Source: Podospora bellae-mahoneyi | Taxonomy: Eukaryota > Ascomycota > Sordariomycetes > Sordariales > Podosporaceae | Assembly (NCBI RefSeq): GCF_035222275.1 | Contig: NC_085881.1 | Coordinates: 806,001 to 870,000, forward strand | Length of the DNA stretch: 64,000 bases | Direction: 5' to 3' | Shown here: positions 33,387 to 42,148 of the stretch, piece after piece | Position numbering within the stretch: position 1 is the first letter of the stretch | How the letters are laid out: every line of letters begins with the position of its first letter | Program-made: the position numbers and the translations under genes | Notes under the pieces: generated by a model | Seen by the model: the letters and a program-made list of their open reading frames with translations, nothing else | Told to the model about the DNA's origin: nothing | Databases searched by the model: none

Positions 33387-34301
33387 TTAGAACCATCTCC
33401 GCCTCCTCCTGGGCGCAACAGGAGTCCCATAATCGGTAGCCGGCACCTCCCCCTTCACAGCCCTCTTCCTCTCCCTCCTCTTATGAATCCTCCCACTGCA
33501 GCAGCTGAAGAAAACAACAATAGCACCGACCAAGCTCAACACCGCAGCCGCGAGCGTCATCCAGGCAGCATTATCATAGTAAACCCTCTCCACCTGCAAC
33601 CCCAAGCTATCCTCATCGTCACTATCCCACCCATTGCTCAGATTGCTCCTCACAATGCCAAACAGGACAAAGTCAATGATGCAGGTCACAGCCGTGATGA
33701 TAAAGGCCAAGACAGCAACAAGAGACGCCAGCAGCGACCCAACCATACCCGCGCCCAGCGCAAGGATAAAAGCGATAAAGTTGAAGGCCGCGGCGATGGG
33801 GTGGAGGACCATGGCCTTTGTGAGCGCGCGCGAGGTGCGCACCGAGTTGTCAGAGTAGAACTCGCCAAAGGTCTGCTCGGGGGAGAAGTTGGGGTTGCCC
33901 GACTGGCCACGGTTGGGGCCCACGAGGTCCTGGATGATGCCGAGGGGGGAGTACCCGAGGCGGCGGGGGCATTGGCCTCTGTTTTTCACTCGTCATTTAG
34001 CATCATGGGGTGAGCGGTGGAGTGAAGAGAGGAGGTCAACTTACCCAAGGACATCATTCAAACAATACCCAAAAACACCAAACGTAACCGAGGGATCGTT
34101 TCCGTTCCGTCCACTCTCCCCATCAGCAAGATCGGGCAGGAAGTTGAACCCGCCATTGTTGGTCTCACCGCCAGGGAGCTCGACCTTGAGGAGAGCGATA
34201 GATCTCACTACTGGGGCCGAGATGCAGGTGATGATCAGCAAGACGGAGGCTGAAAACAGCAAGAAGGTGCCAAAGTGGTGGATGAAGCCTGTCCGGGCCA
34301 T
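33387..34301 (-). CDS. PalI/SUR7 family four-helix membrane protein
   Basis: Exons 34045-34301 and 33387-33978, with a 66-base intron (GTAAGT ... AACAG); 282 residues. The start MARTGFIHHFGTFLLFSASV is the typical N-terminus of fungal PalI/Rim9-like proteins. TM1 is followed by an extracellular loop ending FGVFGYCLNDVLG-GQCPRRLGYSP. Three further membrane helices follow at about residues 135-160 (LHPIAAAFNFIAFIL), 165-190 and 225-250. The tail is basic (RRRRRWF). Relatives act as plasma-membrane organisers or as partners of the ambient-pH sensor PalH in the PacC/Rim pathway. Which of the two roles applies cannot be told from sequence. The last third has G-rich third positions. Confidence 0.85.
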
Positions 34302-35854
34302 CTTGAAGAGTCTGACTGTTGTGGGACAAACGAATAAACGTATCAAAATCACCGGATGATGAGAAGAAAGGGAAATTCATCTACCGTCCAGAGCAGCTGG
34401 AATGTCTTTCTTGTATTTGTCCCATAAGGCCTACACCCTGAAACATGGAAACCCAACAGCCCAGCAAGGAACACTCAACCACATTCACACCTAATAAGGA
34501 CGACGTCATCAGCCTGCCCAGCCCTTCTCAGCCATGCCGCATCGCGGGAACTCGGCAAGGGGCCTCACCCATCGGCCTGACCAACCAGAAAAGCCCAGTA
34601 TGTTCTCTTCTGTGTGTCTGAGAATCTGTGGAGGAGCGTGATTGGCGATCGGGCTGATGACGTAGCAGGAATCCGGGGCTGTGTCACATTGGGCTTGGCA
34701 AAGCACTTATAAACTTCTTGGCGGGCAAGGAGGCGGGCAAGGAAGCGGGCGGCCCTGTTTTTGGGCGGGATGTCATCTGGTTTTTTTTGGTTTTTTTTTT
34801 TGGTTTTGGATGAGGTGGTTGGCAAAAGAGGTGAGATCATGTTTGATGAAAGAGTTGGCAGTGGGAGGTGGCATCGGGAAGGCGTTGAAGATGACAAAGG
34901 GACTTTGCATGTTTGGTATGCAGGGACTACCTACATACACCTAAGATCCCATCGTCAACATTGATGGTTGCTCAAAGAGCGATGAGATGATGGGAGAACC
35001 AATCAGACATTTTGGTGTACACCTCTGTAAGAGATCGCTAGCGTCATGTCTAGGTGGTGGTGGACTGCTGGCCACCGCGGTGATCTGATGCCACGCGTCT
35101 TTGTACTATATTCTCTTCAGCTGAAGAGAACAGCCACATCTGTGGGTTTATATCTCGTAATTTCAGCTTTTAGCCAATTACTTTGAAGGCCTGGACTGGC
35201 TCCAAAAGCCATGATGGTCTGCATACAGATGTCAAACAGTTCTCACGTGTCTAGCTGCAGATCCCCTGTAAAGACAGCTATGTTGTCGACAGAGGGATAG
35301 GCACACCAACATCAGCTTATCCGATGGACCCTTGAAAGGTGATAAGACATCCTACAGATCGTGTCATTGTTCCAGTGTGTCAAAAGAGAAAAATCCGTTG
35401 ATGAAAGAAACATGGTTTCAACACTTCCTAACCTTTCCATGCCGTCTATCCAAGCTTCTAAACATCCTTTATCCCAACATTTAAAGTCTATTGGAAGCTC
35501 GGGTTTGATTGATAACACTCAGTTTGCCGAGACTACAAGACTATCTATCCTAGCTTTGCTGTTATGGCCCATCCCAGTTTCAAATGCCATCTCCTCGAGC
35601 TTGTTATACCACCTACCCCAGCTCTATGCATCCCCTAGAAGTGTAGATTCACGTATATATCGAACAAGTCGGCAAAAAATACAATTGCCGGGGTACCTAG
35701 CCTGTATTTTACCAAGACATAATCACAACGACATCACCCTTTCCAGATAGCTTGTCCATCGCATTCATCATCAAATTAGCATTATCTCACCCTCAACTAA
35801 ACCACAACCTCCCTCCCCCCCCTCCCCCCCCCCACACACACACCAAGCAAAACC
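34302..35854. other. Intergenic region with repeat-like segments and a poly-C tract
   Basis: About 1.55 kb holding the promoter of the PalI-like gene and the 3' end of the DUF3433 gene. Between about 35445 and 35640 there are segments such as AAGCTTCTAAACATCC and TAGCTTTGCTGTTATGG that resemble the degenerate repeat seen at 5-6 kb. A poly-C tract followed by CA repeats lies at about 35810-35843. No gene is supported. Confidence 0.45.
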
Positions 35855-38437
35855 CTACAACCAATTCCTCCCCTCCTCCTCCCAAGGTCTCGTCGCCCGA
35901 CTGTAATCATACCCAACCCTCCACTCACTCACCAGCTCCTCCTCATCGACCCCACAATGACTCTGCCCATCCCTTCCCCTAAACCACCCCAGCCCATACC
36001 TCTTCCCCACCCCCTCCAGCCACCCCTCCATCTCCCTATTCCCAAACTTGGCCGTCCCGACAAAGTCATAAAGCATCTTGCTCTGGTGTATGTAAGCCAG
36101 CACACTCGCAATAGTATTCGGCTGCCTCGGCAAGAACACCCTCCTCCTTTTCAAATGGGTAACAACGCTCAACATCCCCATATACAGCAGAATCAACAGA
36201 GCAAGCGTGAAGCTTATCCAGAAAGATGGAATTGTCTCCTGTCCGGCGTTGAGATCCGACGAGGTGGCGGTGGCTGTGGGGGCGGAGGAGATGAAAACAC
36301 GGCCTTCGACTGTTGCTAGGGAGGTTACCAGCACGGTGAGGATCTCTGTGAGGATTGTGCCGAAGCCGACGAAGAAGACTAGCCAGTGTTTGTTGATTAG
36401 GCCTCTGATGGCTACCCAGCCAAAGGGCATGGCGGTGTAATCGAGCGTTAGCGTCTTTGGGGGTGCGTGTCGTTGGGAGAGGAGGTAGTATGGTTGCATG
36501 AGGCGGACGTCTGTCTCTAGTGCTCCCCAGGAGAGCTTGATGCACACGGCCAAGACGGTTATTAACCAGGGGGCGCGGTCGGTCAAGACTGTGGCGGGGG
36601 TGAAGAGGAATATGGGAATGAGGGCGATGAAGGCGAAGATTCCGAATATCAAGGGGTATGCCCCGGCTGGGCGGAGCATCATGGGATGGGGGTTAGCAGA
36701 GAGGTGGTTTTTGGTGTATTTTTCCCGTTCTTGGATGGAAGGGGGGTTGGTGTCGTCTGGGGCGAGGGAGGAATTGCGGAGGACGTAGCGATGATCTTTT
36801 AGTTTGCTGTGAATGTCTTGGTGGGTGGCTACGTCCATGTCTTTGAAGTCCATGAGGATGTGGCTGACTGTTGCCATGGCGGCGAGGCCAGCGATGCCTT
36901 TGACGTCGGCTAATAGGCCAGACCGGCGGGTTTGGAGCTGATAGAATAGGACGCACCCAAAGGCGGCGATGATGACGAGCAAGGTTGTCAAAAGACGGGA
37001 CCAGACGTGGTGTATGAGAATGCTCTTTTCTATGTGAGGGCGGTCCAGACGAGTGTTGCGGTCAGGGGTTATGATCAAAGAGGCGGCTCCAAGGGCAGGA
37101 ACCAATGTGTTGGCGAGCAAGCTGGCTGTTGACGACACAGCTACAGCATAGTGTTTGCAGTGGATGGCCCGAAATGGACGCAGCCAGACGAATTGTGTCA
37201 GATACTCGACGTTGATGGACTCGTCCGCCAGTGCTCCTCCTTCCTTGGATAGCTGATAGAACGGCTCAAGACGCATGACATCAAAGTTGGTAACCTGCCA
37301 CATGACACCATATGTGACCGCAATGGCCATCGGTAGAAACTTGACAGCAAAGTACTGGGCGGTCGAGATATCGTTGGGTGATTGAAATTTGACCAGGGCG
37401 TCCTGGGTAGAGCTTCGGTAGAGGATTTCCACGGATACGGCCATAACAATGGACACCACAATCAACCATATCAAGTACGGCCATCTCATAGAAAATGGCT
37501 TCCAGTTGGGCTGTGGATAAAAGACCTCTGTTTTGCTGGCGTTTGTTGGAAAGGTCGTCTGCCTCATGGCAAAGTGTCCTGGCTCGTCCTCCACGTTCGG
37601 ATCATGGCCACCAACCAAGCTGAGATCAAATTTGGACTGAGTGCCGGTGTCCTCTGTCATGACCACCTCGATTACTTCTCCGCGTCTGTTGGCCTCATTC
37701 TGTGCCATTTTCTTCACTGTGTCAGTGTGAGATAGCCGCCTGCTGCGTCTCGAGACGGAGAATGTGCGGCTCGGGGGTCGTTCCGTCACGGGAGTTATTG
37801 CCAGCAAATAACCTTCCGTGATTGTCGCTTCCGCTTTGATGCCCTTCCCCAAGCCCCCCGTCAACTTCCCCTGTGCCTCTTGCTCCTGTATTGCTTTCCA
37901 GAACTCTTCATCGGCTTTTGTCGCAGGGCCCAGCGCGCTGCTAACATCGAACGTTGGTGCTCTAGAGACTGGCGGGCCGGGTGCTGGTGGTTCCTCGCCT
38001 CCCAACGGGGCAGCGGACTTCATCAACCCAAGGTCAATACCGTCTTCCTCTTCCGGAATCGCATCGTGGCGTCGCTGTTGCTGTCTCTGGGCAAAACTGG
38101 GGCCGGCATTATGAGGTAGTGCTATGAGGGTGGGCGATGATACTGGCTCATATGCGCCGCCTCCATTGCCCATGAACGACGTCCATCCGGTTGAGGCTCC
38201 CCCATAAGTGTGGCCAACATCATCGGCAGAACCATAGGGTCGTTTCCCAAACTGTTGTCGTAGGCTGTCGTTGGACTGAAGTGACACCAAAGAAGGCCGT
38301 GGGGGGATTACGGCCCCTGTCTCATCGCGGAAGTTGTCAAAGTCGGTAATGTCAGACACTGTAGATATCCTGCTGACAGAGCCTGAAGTGGCAGAACGGA
38401 GTGGAGGTCTTGGTCTCGGTGGGTAGGAAGGATCCAT
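35855..38437 (-). CDS. DUF3433 (Spray-type) multi-pass membrane protein
   Basis: Single frame of 860 residues from the ATG at 38437. The first 350 residues are hydrophilic and probably cytosolic, with several Ser/Arg patches (SVSRRSRRLSHTD). They are followed by two related membrane modules: one beginning SMRWPYLIWLIVVSIVMAVS with LEPFYQLSKEGGALADESI, and one beginning GAYPLIFGIFAFIALIPIFL with LMQPYYLLSQRHAPPKTL. The paired xPxYxLS motifs after the membrane helices are the hallmark of DUF3433 proteins. About ten hydrophobic helices in total. Neurospora Spray, a relative as I recall it, affects hyphal growth and calcium handling; that function is not shown here. The last 130 codons have G-rich third positions. 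Confidence 0.85.
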   Translation of the reverse strand: MDPSYPPRPRPPLRSATSGSVSRISTVSDITDFDNFRDETGAVIPPRPSLVSLQSNDSLRQQFGKRPYGSADDVGHTYGGASTGWTSFMGNGGGAYEPVSSPTLIALPHNAGPSFAQRQQQRRHDAIPEEEDGIDLGLMKSAAPLGGEEPPAPGPPVSRAPTFDVSSALGPATKADEEFWKAIQEQEAQGKLTGGLGKGIKAEATITEGYLLAITPVTERPPSRTFSVSRRSRRLSHTDTVKKMAQNEANRRGEVIEVVMTEDTGTQSKFDLSLVGGHDPNVEDEPGHFAMRQTTFPTNASKTEVFYPQPNWKPFSMRWPYLIWLIVVSIVMAVSVEILYRSSTQDALVKFQSPNDISTAQYFAVKFLPMAIAVTYGVMWQVTNFDVMRLEPFYQLSKEGGALADESINVEYLTQFVWLRPFRAIHCKHYAVAVSSTASLLANTLVPALGAASLIITPDRNTRLDRPHIEKSILIHHVWSRLLTTLLVIIAAFGCVLFYQLQTRRSGLLADVKGIAGLAAMATVSHILMDFKDMDVATHQDIHSKLKDHRYVLRNSSLAPDDTNPPSIQEREKYTKNHLSANPHPMMLRPAGAYPLIFGIFAFIALIPIFLFTPATVLTDRAPWLITVLAVCIKLSWGALETDVRLMQPYYLLSQRHAPPKTLTLDYTAMPFGWVAIRGLINKHWLVFFVGFGTILTEILTVLVTSLATVEGRVFISSAPTATATSSDLNAGQETIPSFWISFTLALLILLYMGMLSVVTHLKRRRVFLPRQPNTIASVLAYIHQSKMLYDFVGTAKFGNREMEGWLEGVGKRYGLGWFRGRDGQSHCGVDEEELVSEWRVGYDYSRATRPWEEEGRNWL

Positions 38438-40287
38438 TGCCAGGTATCATGACATGGTAGTCAATCCAGATCTGGAAAGAAAAGGAACAAGTAACGAAAC
38501 AAAGACGACAAGACAGAGGCAACCTGTCGGGATTTGGCAGTTAGGTGACGACAACAAGGCTCCAGTGACGAGGGGAAAGCCAATATGCAGGCCTGGGCGC
38601 TTGTAAGTCCAGGTACCAGTGCGGCTGAGGTCAAGATGGTGTTTGAGTGGTCCAAGTGGTGCCTGGGACCCTCAGTCTCGGGGACGAAAAGAGCCACAAG
38701 AGAACGGCAAGCCAAAGGGGGTCTCGGTCGGGAGGCCGATAGGGCTGAAGGTTGATGGGCTGTGGCGGTTGAGGGACGGGTGATCTCTTGGCCGAGCGGT
38801 TGTCCTTGATAGCTCTCCTGGAGCCTCATCTCACGTCGACACCAGGTCTTTTGTCGGAGAGAGAATATGGAGAGGGCGCATGGCTTCCAGAAAGGGCATA
38901 TATTCCCCATGTGAAGGCCCCCGCACAGGGTGAGCACGAATTCTTGATTCCAGAGCCATGGTGGGGGAGATGTTGCAGATTGCTGACCCCAAGTGCGATG
39001 TTCTGTTGCATTGGCGTCTAAGCTTAGCAACCCTGGGGGCCAAGAGATGCCACAGCGCCCTTCAGCGGGGCCTAGGTGTGTCAACTTTCCATCACGATCA
39101 TCATGCCCCTCTCCTGCCATTCATAAGCAACGTTCACATACACCGTTTGGCTTGGTGAACAAGAGTTCGTCTCATCAACGGTCTGCAATCTTTCAATCGT
39201 TCCGACGTCACCAAGCTTGAAAAATGTTGCCGGCGGCCTATTAATAGCCAATCAAGTTGAGGTTGCAGTTGAGGTCACCGGTCCCCTCCCAGCTGCTCGG
39301 CATCCAGTGAACCTTCAACTGTCACCATCGGCAATCCTCGCCACACAACGCAACGCGATAAATAGACGGACCTGCAGCAACAGAGTCGACTACTGCAGCC
39401 CCTCCGCTGAACCACGCAACACAGCGTTAGCCATGAGATGGCAGCAACAAGTGTATCAGGTCGAAACCCCCTTTGCCGCTCGGCTGGGCCTCCCGAGCTT
39501 AAATCTCACGCCAGCATGACAGAGCCTCGCCATCTCACCGTCGGGATCCTCTCCGCTGACCAGGGTCTTGTTCAGACGACTGACCACCCACCATTCGTCC
39601 CGATCTGGATACCCAGATGCAATTATCACCGTTCCACGCCGCAGTATTGCTGACGGCATCACACCCAACCCCGTTGCCATTTTTTTTCTTTCAGTGGGTG
39701 GTGTCCACAATCACTTTGATAATGGCACGTTATACGACACTTTTCTTGTGTTTCGTGAAAAGCTGCCTATCATTACCCCGCTGTTGCTGATGGTGGGAGC
39801 TTGAACAGATTGACCTGCTCATGTCTTGTGCCTCACGACTGATGACCAGTAGCAAAGATCCAAATATCCAGATATCCAAATATCCAGCTGGTTAACCGTT
39901 CTTCAAAAGAACATGTACCAGAGTATCTATGGAGATCTCTCCTCTGCCAAATCCGGCCGAATCCTGCCTCTGTTACAGGTGACATTTGCCAGAATGCGCT
40001 CCCGTCCAGCGATGCGTTCAGCCCACCTATGGTATTGCGATGGGGGCCACGAAGTCAATGCATTATTCTTCAAAGCTGGGAAGTGGCGCCGGCTATGTCA
40101 GCTCCTTGAAGTGATGTCTTGACGGGCGTCCTTGACATCCTAATAGAAGCTCAATATTCCAAACATCCACATCTTTGCTGTATCGCTCACTGACCTTACA
40201 CCATCACCATCTCTTCAACGCCGTAATCTCTTTTCCACACCACCTACCTGATTCCATCGAGCAAGAAGACTTGTCTATTTTACTAAA
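38438..40287. promoter_or_regulatory. Divergent region between the DUF3433 gene and the Ras-like gene
   Basis: About 1.85 kb between two divergent starts. A short run at about 39858-39890 repeats ATCCAAAT / ATCCAGAT units. Open frames of up to 219 codons on the minus strand (38461-39120) have no recognisable content and are not called. Confidence 0.45.
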
Positions 40288-41352
40288 ATGGTCGCCTCCT
40301 TCGTCTGGACCGCAGAAGAGGCCAGATACCTCAAAGCCGTCCTCCGCTGGCAAGACGCCCCCTCCTCAGACGACGACGCCACCGCTACCAGACCAAGACA
40401 ACCCAGAAGGAGACCGCCCCCTCCCCCACAGGCAACTATACAACTTTCCTCCCAAAACCGCAGGCAACCCCAAGAAAAAGAAGACCACCCACCATCAGGT
40501 GAACTCCGCGTGTTGGTCCTCGGGGCGAAAGGAGCAGGGAAATCCTCTCTTTTGAGCAGAGTACGCCCCCTTTCTCACCTATCCCCTCCCATTTGTTCGC
40601 TATCTAATACAGACTTGAAGTTTTCGCAAGGCACATTCCCTCCCGCCACCCAACCCGCAAGAGCAACAACAACGTCACCATCAGGGGAGTCCCACTCAGG
40701 AAGCTGCCGACATCCCATCTTTCTCCTCCCCTCCACAACAGGGGACAGCAAAAAAAAGAAATACATCATCGACGCGCTAGAATTCCCTTCCAATCAGTCA
40801 TCTTCGAACCCATTGCTGGAGCAAGCACTGGCCATCACCGAGGCGGCGGTTGTGGTTTATGACACGGCAAGCGCCGATTCTTTCAGGTTGGCGAAAGGGG
40901 TGGTGGAATTCATCTTGGAGCATTTCGACCCACTCACACCATCCCCCAACAATAGCGCCAACAGGAGGGTTTATCCAGTGGTGCTGGTGGGGAATAAATT
41001 TGACAATGACAAGGAGAGAGAGGTTAGCGAGGATGAGGGGAGAGAGGCGGCCGGGAAGATGGGGGTTAGATGTATGATGGAGGTTAGTGCCAGGACGGGA
41101 GAAGGGGTACAAGGGGTGTTTGAGACTATCGGGGCGGAGGTTCTCGCTGCGAAGAGGGCGACAACCACGGCTAGGGAGGTGGGGAGGGAAATGGTTCAGG
41201 GTGGTGGGTATGAGAAGGCGGGCAACAGGCCCCAACTTGTGAGGCAAGAAGGGAGTGCAGGCGGGAGTGCAGGCGGGAGTAACAAGAAAGGGGGTTTACT
41301 GAGAAGGATGTTCTGGGGGAGGAAACTCCACACGCGGCAGGGAGTTGCTTGA
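40288..41352 (+). CDS. Atypical Ras-like small GTPase
   Basis: The open frame is 354 codons, but a likely 60-base intron at 40561-40620 (GTACGC ... TTGAAG, with CTAAT near the end) would give 334 residues and restores LLSR-FSQGTFPP right after the P-loop, as in Ras proteins. The intron is a multiple of three without stops, so both forms are open. G1 is GAKGAGKS at residues 79-86, G4 is VGNKFD and G5 is EVSARTGEG. The G3 DTAGQ motif is absent: the corresponding place reads IIDALEFP, and the switch I threonine is not obvious. There is a proline-rich N-terminal extension of about 70 residues and no C-terminal CAAX box; the tail is basic (GGLLRRMFWGRK). GTP binding seems possible, while normal hydrolysis is doubtful. 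Confidence 0.78.
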   Translation: MVASFVWTAEEARYLKAVLRWQDAPSSDDDATATRPRQPRRRPPPPPQATIQLSSQNRRQPQEKEDHPPSGELRVLVLGAKGAGKSSLLSRVRPLSHLSPPICSLSNTDLKFSQGTFPPATQPARATTTSPSGESHSGSCRHPIFLLPSTTGDSKKKKYIIDALEFPSNQSSSNPLLEQALAITEAAVVVYDTASADSFRLAKGVVEFILEHFDPLTPSPNNSANRRVYPVVLVGNKFDNDKEREVSEDEGREAAGKMGVRCMMEVSARTGEGVQGVFETIGAEVLAAKRATTTAREVGREMVQGGGYEKAGNRPQLVRQEGSAGGSAGGSNKKGGLLRRMFWGRKLHTRQGVA

Positions 41353-42148
41353 GTTCGATGAATATGTGGCTGTAGGATGCCGAAGAAAGTGTCCAAGTGG
41401 TGTAAAGTAGTGCAAGCGAGTGCCAGCAGCATCAAGAATTCCAACACAAGCACAAGTCTTCACACAAAATGATGTCAAAAATGTATTGAACTAACCCAAC
41501 CAACCCATCCCTAGTCCATTCCACAAGAAAAGAAAGCCACAAACCATAAGCAAGCAAAAAGAAAACATCATCTCCCTCCTTCTCCCCTCCCCTCCCCAGT
41601 CCAGCTGTATGACTCAGTTCACCCCCCCCCCGTATTTTGATACCCCGTGCCCTTCTCGTTCCCCTATAAACGCCAGGGCGCAGGTCTCTCTCATATACGA
41701 GCGCTAACAAAGCACGCGAAGATGGGTATGATACAAAACAGACCCCTGTCAGCAGATCTGCCTCTTCTTCGACAAATGGAACATGAAAGTAGAAATTATA
41801 CGTCTCCGTCTTCTTCTTCTTCTTCTTCTTCTTCTTCTTCTTCTTCCTCTCCTCCCGGTTCATCTTTCCGAGTAACTAACTGACGCCTTTTCATGCATCC
41901 CTGGTAGAAAAAACAACAAAAAAAGTGACGTGTGGTCGGATAGTGCGCTCGTGTATCCAACACGGCAAGTTGGTCGAGAAGTAGTAGGGTATCATGGATC
42001 TGTTCCATTCTTGGTTTCAGTGCAGGCCTTGGGCTACTGTGCCCATCCCTTATATGTTGACCGCTTGCTCGGTTGCGATCAGAAACCCCCAAAAACAAAA
42101 ACTCCTATCCCAGGTCATGAATGTGCAAAAAGCAAAAAGGCCTCCTTT
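41353..42148. other. Convergent intergenic region with a TTC microsatellite
   Basis: 3' ends of the Ras-like gene and the FLC gene meet here. A (TTC)n tract occupies about 41810-41846. No gene is seen. Confidence 0.55.
41810..41846. repeat. (TTC)n microsatellite
   Basis: About twelve uninterrupted TTC units between the convergent 3' ends of two genes. Confidence 0.9.
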
